Below, piece by piece: positions 4,775-5,929 of a stretch of 5,929 nucleotides of DNA. The notes below the pieces were generated by a model, which saw only the letters and a list, made by a program, of their open reading frames with translations, was not told where the DNA came from and searched no databases. Every line of letters starts with the position of its first letter. The first letter of the stretch is position 1. The position numbers and the translations under genes are program-made. This DNA is from Gammaproteobacteria bacterium (GTDB taxonomy: Bacteria; Pseudomonadota; Gammaproteobacteria; Burkholderiales; Burkholderiaceae_E): the NCBI GenBank assembly GCA_030425615.1, contig JAUIAI010000196.1, forward strand, positions 1 to 5,929, written 5' to 3'.

Positions 4775-5605
4775 ATGCGACTGGATTCAGAACAATGGCC
4801 CGTGGGGCCCGCCGCGGGCCGCGCGGCCGCCCGGATGCCGGCCGACCGATCTTTGGCCGCCCATCCGCGTTTCGAGGTCTGGCATGCCCGGCACCCCGAT
4901 TCGATCACCGAGTCGATGGCGCTTCGCCATCGTGTCTTCGTGGCCGAGATGGGGGCGGCTTCTAACCATGCGTACCTGGAGAGTGATCACTACGACGCCT
5001 ATTGCGAGCACGTGATCGTGCGCGAGCGCGCCACCGGTGCGGTCGTCGCCACCTCCCGGGTGTTGCTGCCGGACCGGGCCGAGGCGCTCGGCTGCTGCTA
5101 CACCGACGGTGAGTTCTGGCTCACCCGGCTCGCCGCTCTGCGACCGCAAATGGCCGAACTGGGCCGGACCTGCGTGGCGCGCGAACATCGTGACGGTCTG
5201 GTGATCCGCCTGATGTGGAGCGGGGTGCAGGGGTTGCTCGGCGAGGCCGGCTGCCGGTGGTTGATCGGCGCGGTCAGCGTGCCGGTGGCGGACGGAATGG
5301 CGCGCGTCGCGGCGATCTCGCGGGAGCTGGCCAACCGCTGTCCGGCCCCTGAACCCTGGCGGGTGTGGCCCAGGCGCCGGCTCGATCTGACCGGCATACG
5401 GGCCACGGAGACCGTATCCCTGCCGCCCCTGATCAAGAGCTATGTGCGCATGGGCGCGCGCCTGCTCGGAGATCCGCACTGGGATCCGGCATTCGGCACG
5501 GCCGACTTCCCGATGATGATCGATCTGGCCGAGCTGGATCCCCGTCTGCTGAGGCGGCTCGCCGAACCCCGCGGCGTTCGTCAGCTGTCGACGGGTTGCG
5601 TGTAA
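4775..5605 (+). CDS. OlsB-like GNAT acyltransferase (putative ornithine N-acyltransferase)
   Basis: The product is 276 aa. It resembles the OlsB / hemolysin-like GNAT group, in which OlsB transfers a 3-hydroxyacyl chain from acyl carrier protein to the alpha-amino group of ornithine, the first step of phosphate-free ornithine lipids. Residues 33-135 show the family order: FEVWHARHPDSI, ALRHRVFVAEMGA, LESDHYDAYCEHVIV, TSRVLLPDRAEALG and ELGRTCVAREHRDG. The last is the acyl-carrier-binding GNAT core and is followed by VIRLMWSGV. The C-terminal part has LPPLIKSYVRMGARL, DPHWDPAFGTADF and LDPRLLRR, which are characteristic. The first 30 residues are poorly conserved and no start has a good Shine-Dalgarno; the ATG at 4835 (256 aa) is an alternative. 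No olsA-type O-acyltransferase is adjacent, so the lysolipid step would be encoded elsewhere. The 3' end overlaps convergent ppx by 25 bp. Confidence 0.78.
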   Translation: MRLDSEQWPVGPAAGRAAARMPADRSLAAHPRFEVWHARHPDSITESMALRHRVFVAEMGAASNHAYLESDHYDAYCEHVIVRERATGAVVATSRVLLPDRAEALGCCYTDGEFWLTRLAALRPQMAELGRTCVAREHRDGLVIRLMWSGVQGLLGEAGCRWLIGAVSVPVADGMARVAAISRELANRCPAPEPWRVWPRRRLDLTGIRATETVSLPPLIKSYVRMGARLLGDPHWDPAFGTADFPMMIDLAELDPRLLRRLAEPRGVRQLSTGCV

Positions 5606-5929
5606 CGGACCTGATCGAAGGCGTCGATCTCGGCCCAGGCCTCGGCTTCGGCCGCGAGAGACTGGTGGGTCAGCGGATGCTCGGCCGTCCAGTCGCGCGG
5701 CAGGGCGAACTCGATGCTGCGACCATTCCTGCGGATCGCAGGCAGTGGCCGGGGCGCGGCATCGCGGTGCCGGTGCATGATCATGGCCAGACGCAGGCAG
5801 ATCACCATGAGCCAGTCTTCGATGCCCGAGACTTCCGTGCGCAGTTTGCGCAAGCCGCCGGTCTGGGCCAGCGCGAGCATGGCCAGGATTCCCTGCTCGG
5901 CCCGCGAGAATCCGGGCATGTCGGCATGG
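5581..5929 (-). CDS. ppx: Exopolyphosphatase (Ppx/GppA family), C-terminal part, truncated by window edge
   Basis: The last 115 residues are visible; the gene enters from the right edge. The family degrades inorganic polyphosphate from its ends or hydrolyses pppGpp. The visible part reads HADMPGFSRAEQGILAMLAL, then WLMVICLRLAMIMHRHRD, LPAIRRNGRSIEFALP and HPLTHQSLAAEAEAW. This matches the HD-type helical domain and terminal alpha/beta part of Ppx, where D/MPGFS-x2-EQ and CLRLA-x2-xHR are recognisable. The catalytic actin-like N-terminal half is outside the window, so activity and the Ppx versus GppA choice cannot be judged; the C-terminal pattern favours Ppx. The stop TGA (5581-5583) lies within the 3' end of the convergent acyltransferase gene. 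The Met at 5919 is internal, as homology continues upstream of it. Confidence 0.88.
   Translation of the reverse strand, partial: HADMPGFSRAEQGILAMLALAQTGGLRKLRTEVSGIEDWLMVICLRLAMIMHRHRDAAPRPLPAIRRNGRSIEFALPRDWTAEHPLTHQSLAAEAEAWAEIDAFDQVRYTQPVDS

Noticed and set aside
4060..4908. 282-codon minus-strand frame opposite sixA
   Set aside because: It is antisense to a gene with complete histidine phosphatase motifs and has no domain of its own.

Overview
The window is about 5.9 kb of GC-rich chromosomal DNA, densely packed with core genes. It fits a high-GC gammaproteobacterium, with a betaproteobacterium as the alternative. The basis is the rpoH/ftsY/rsmD/coaD neighbourhood, an Alvin-type (Allochromatium-like) 2[4Fe-4S] ferredoxin next to coaD, an OlsB-like acyltransferase and a Ppx-type exopolyphosphatase. 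I see no transposase, integrase, CRISPR array, tRNA or rRNA.

Layout. (1) Positions 1-170, minus strand: the 5' end of rpoH (heat-shock sigma-32), cut by the window edge. (2) Positions 171-395: an AT-rich regulatory region with a candidate sigma-70 promoter, a perfect CIRCE operator just downstream of it, and a second unassigned inverted repeat inside the promoter. (3) Positions 396-1049, plus strand: maiA, a zeta-class GST (maleylacetoacetate isomerase). (4) Positions 1050-1345: about 300 bp without a credible gene, carrying two very strong hairpins. (5) Positions 1346-2500, minus strand: ftsY, the SRP receptor GTPase. (6) Positions 2652-4641, plus strand: a compact gene series diverging from ftsY, namely rsmD, coaD, a YfhL/Alvin-type ferredoxin and a SixA-like histidine phosphatase. 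The last two overlap by ATGA. (7) Positions 4775-5605, plus strand: an OlsB-like GNAT acyltransferase. (8) Positions 5581-5929, minus strand: the 3' end of ppx, whose stop lies inside the acyltransferase gene (convergent, 25 bp overlap).

How the genes relate. The left part recalls the gammaproteobacterial rsmD / ftsY-ftsE-ftsX-rpoH neighbourhood. Here ftsE and ftsX are absent between ftsY and rpoH, and maiA in the opposite orientation plus the hairpin-rich spacer takes their place. The rsmD-coaD-ferredoxin-sixA series joins 16S rRNA methylation, coenzyme A synthesis, a low-potential electron carrier and a phosphohistidine phosphatase. This looks like conserved proximity rather than one pathway.

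The most notable signals are the perfect CIRCE element over the start of the rpoH transcript, which places the sigma-32 gene under predicted HrcA repression, and the hairpin-rich spacer at the broken ftsYEX-rpoH junction. I found no convincing new multi-gene system; most of the window is ordinary housekeeping DNA.
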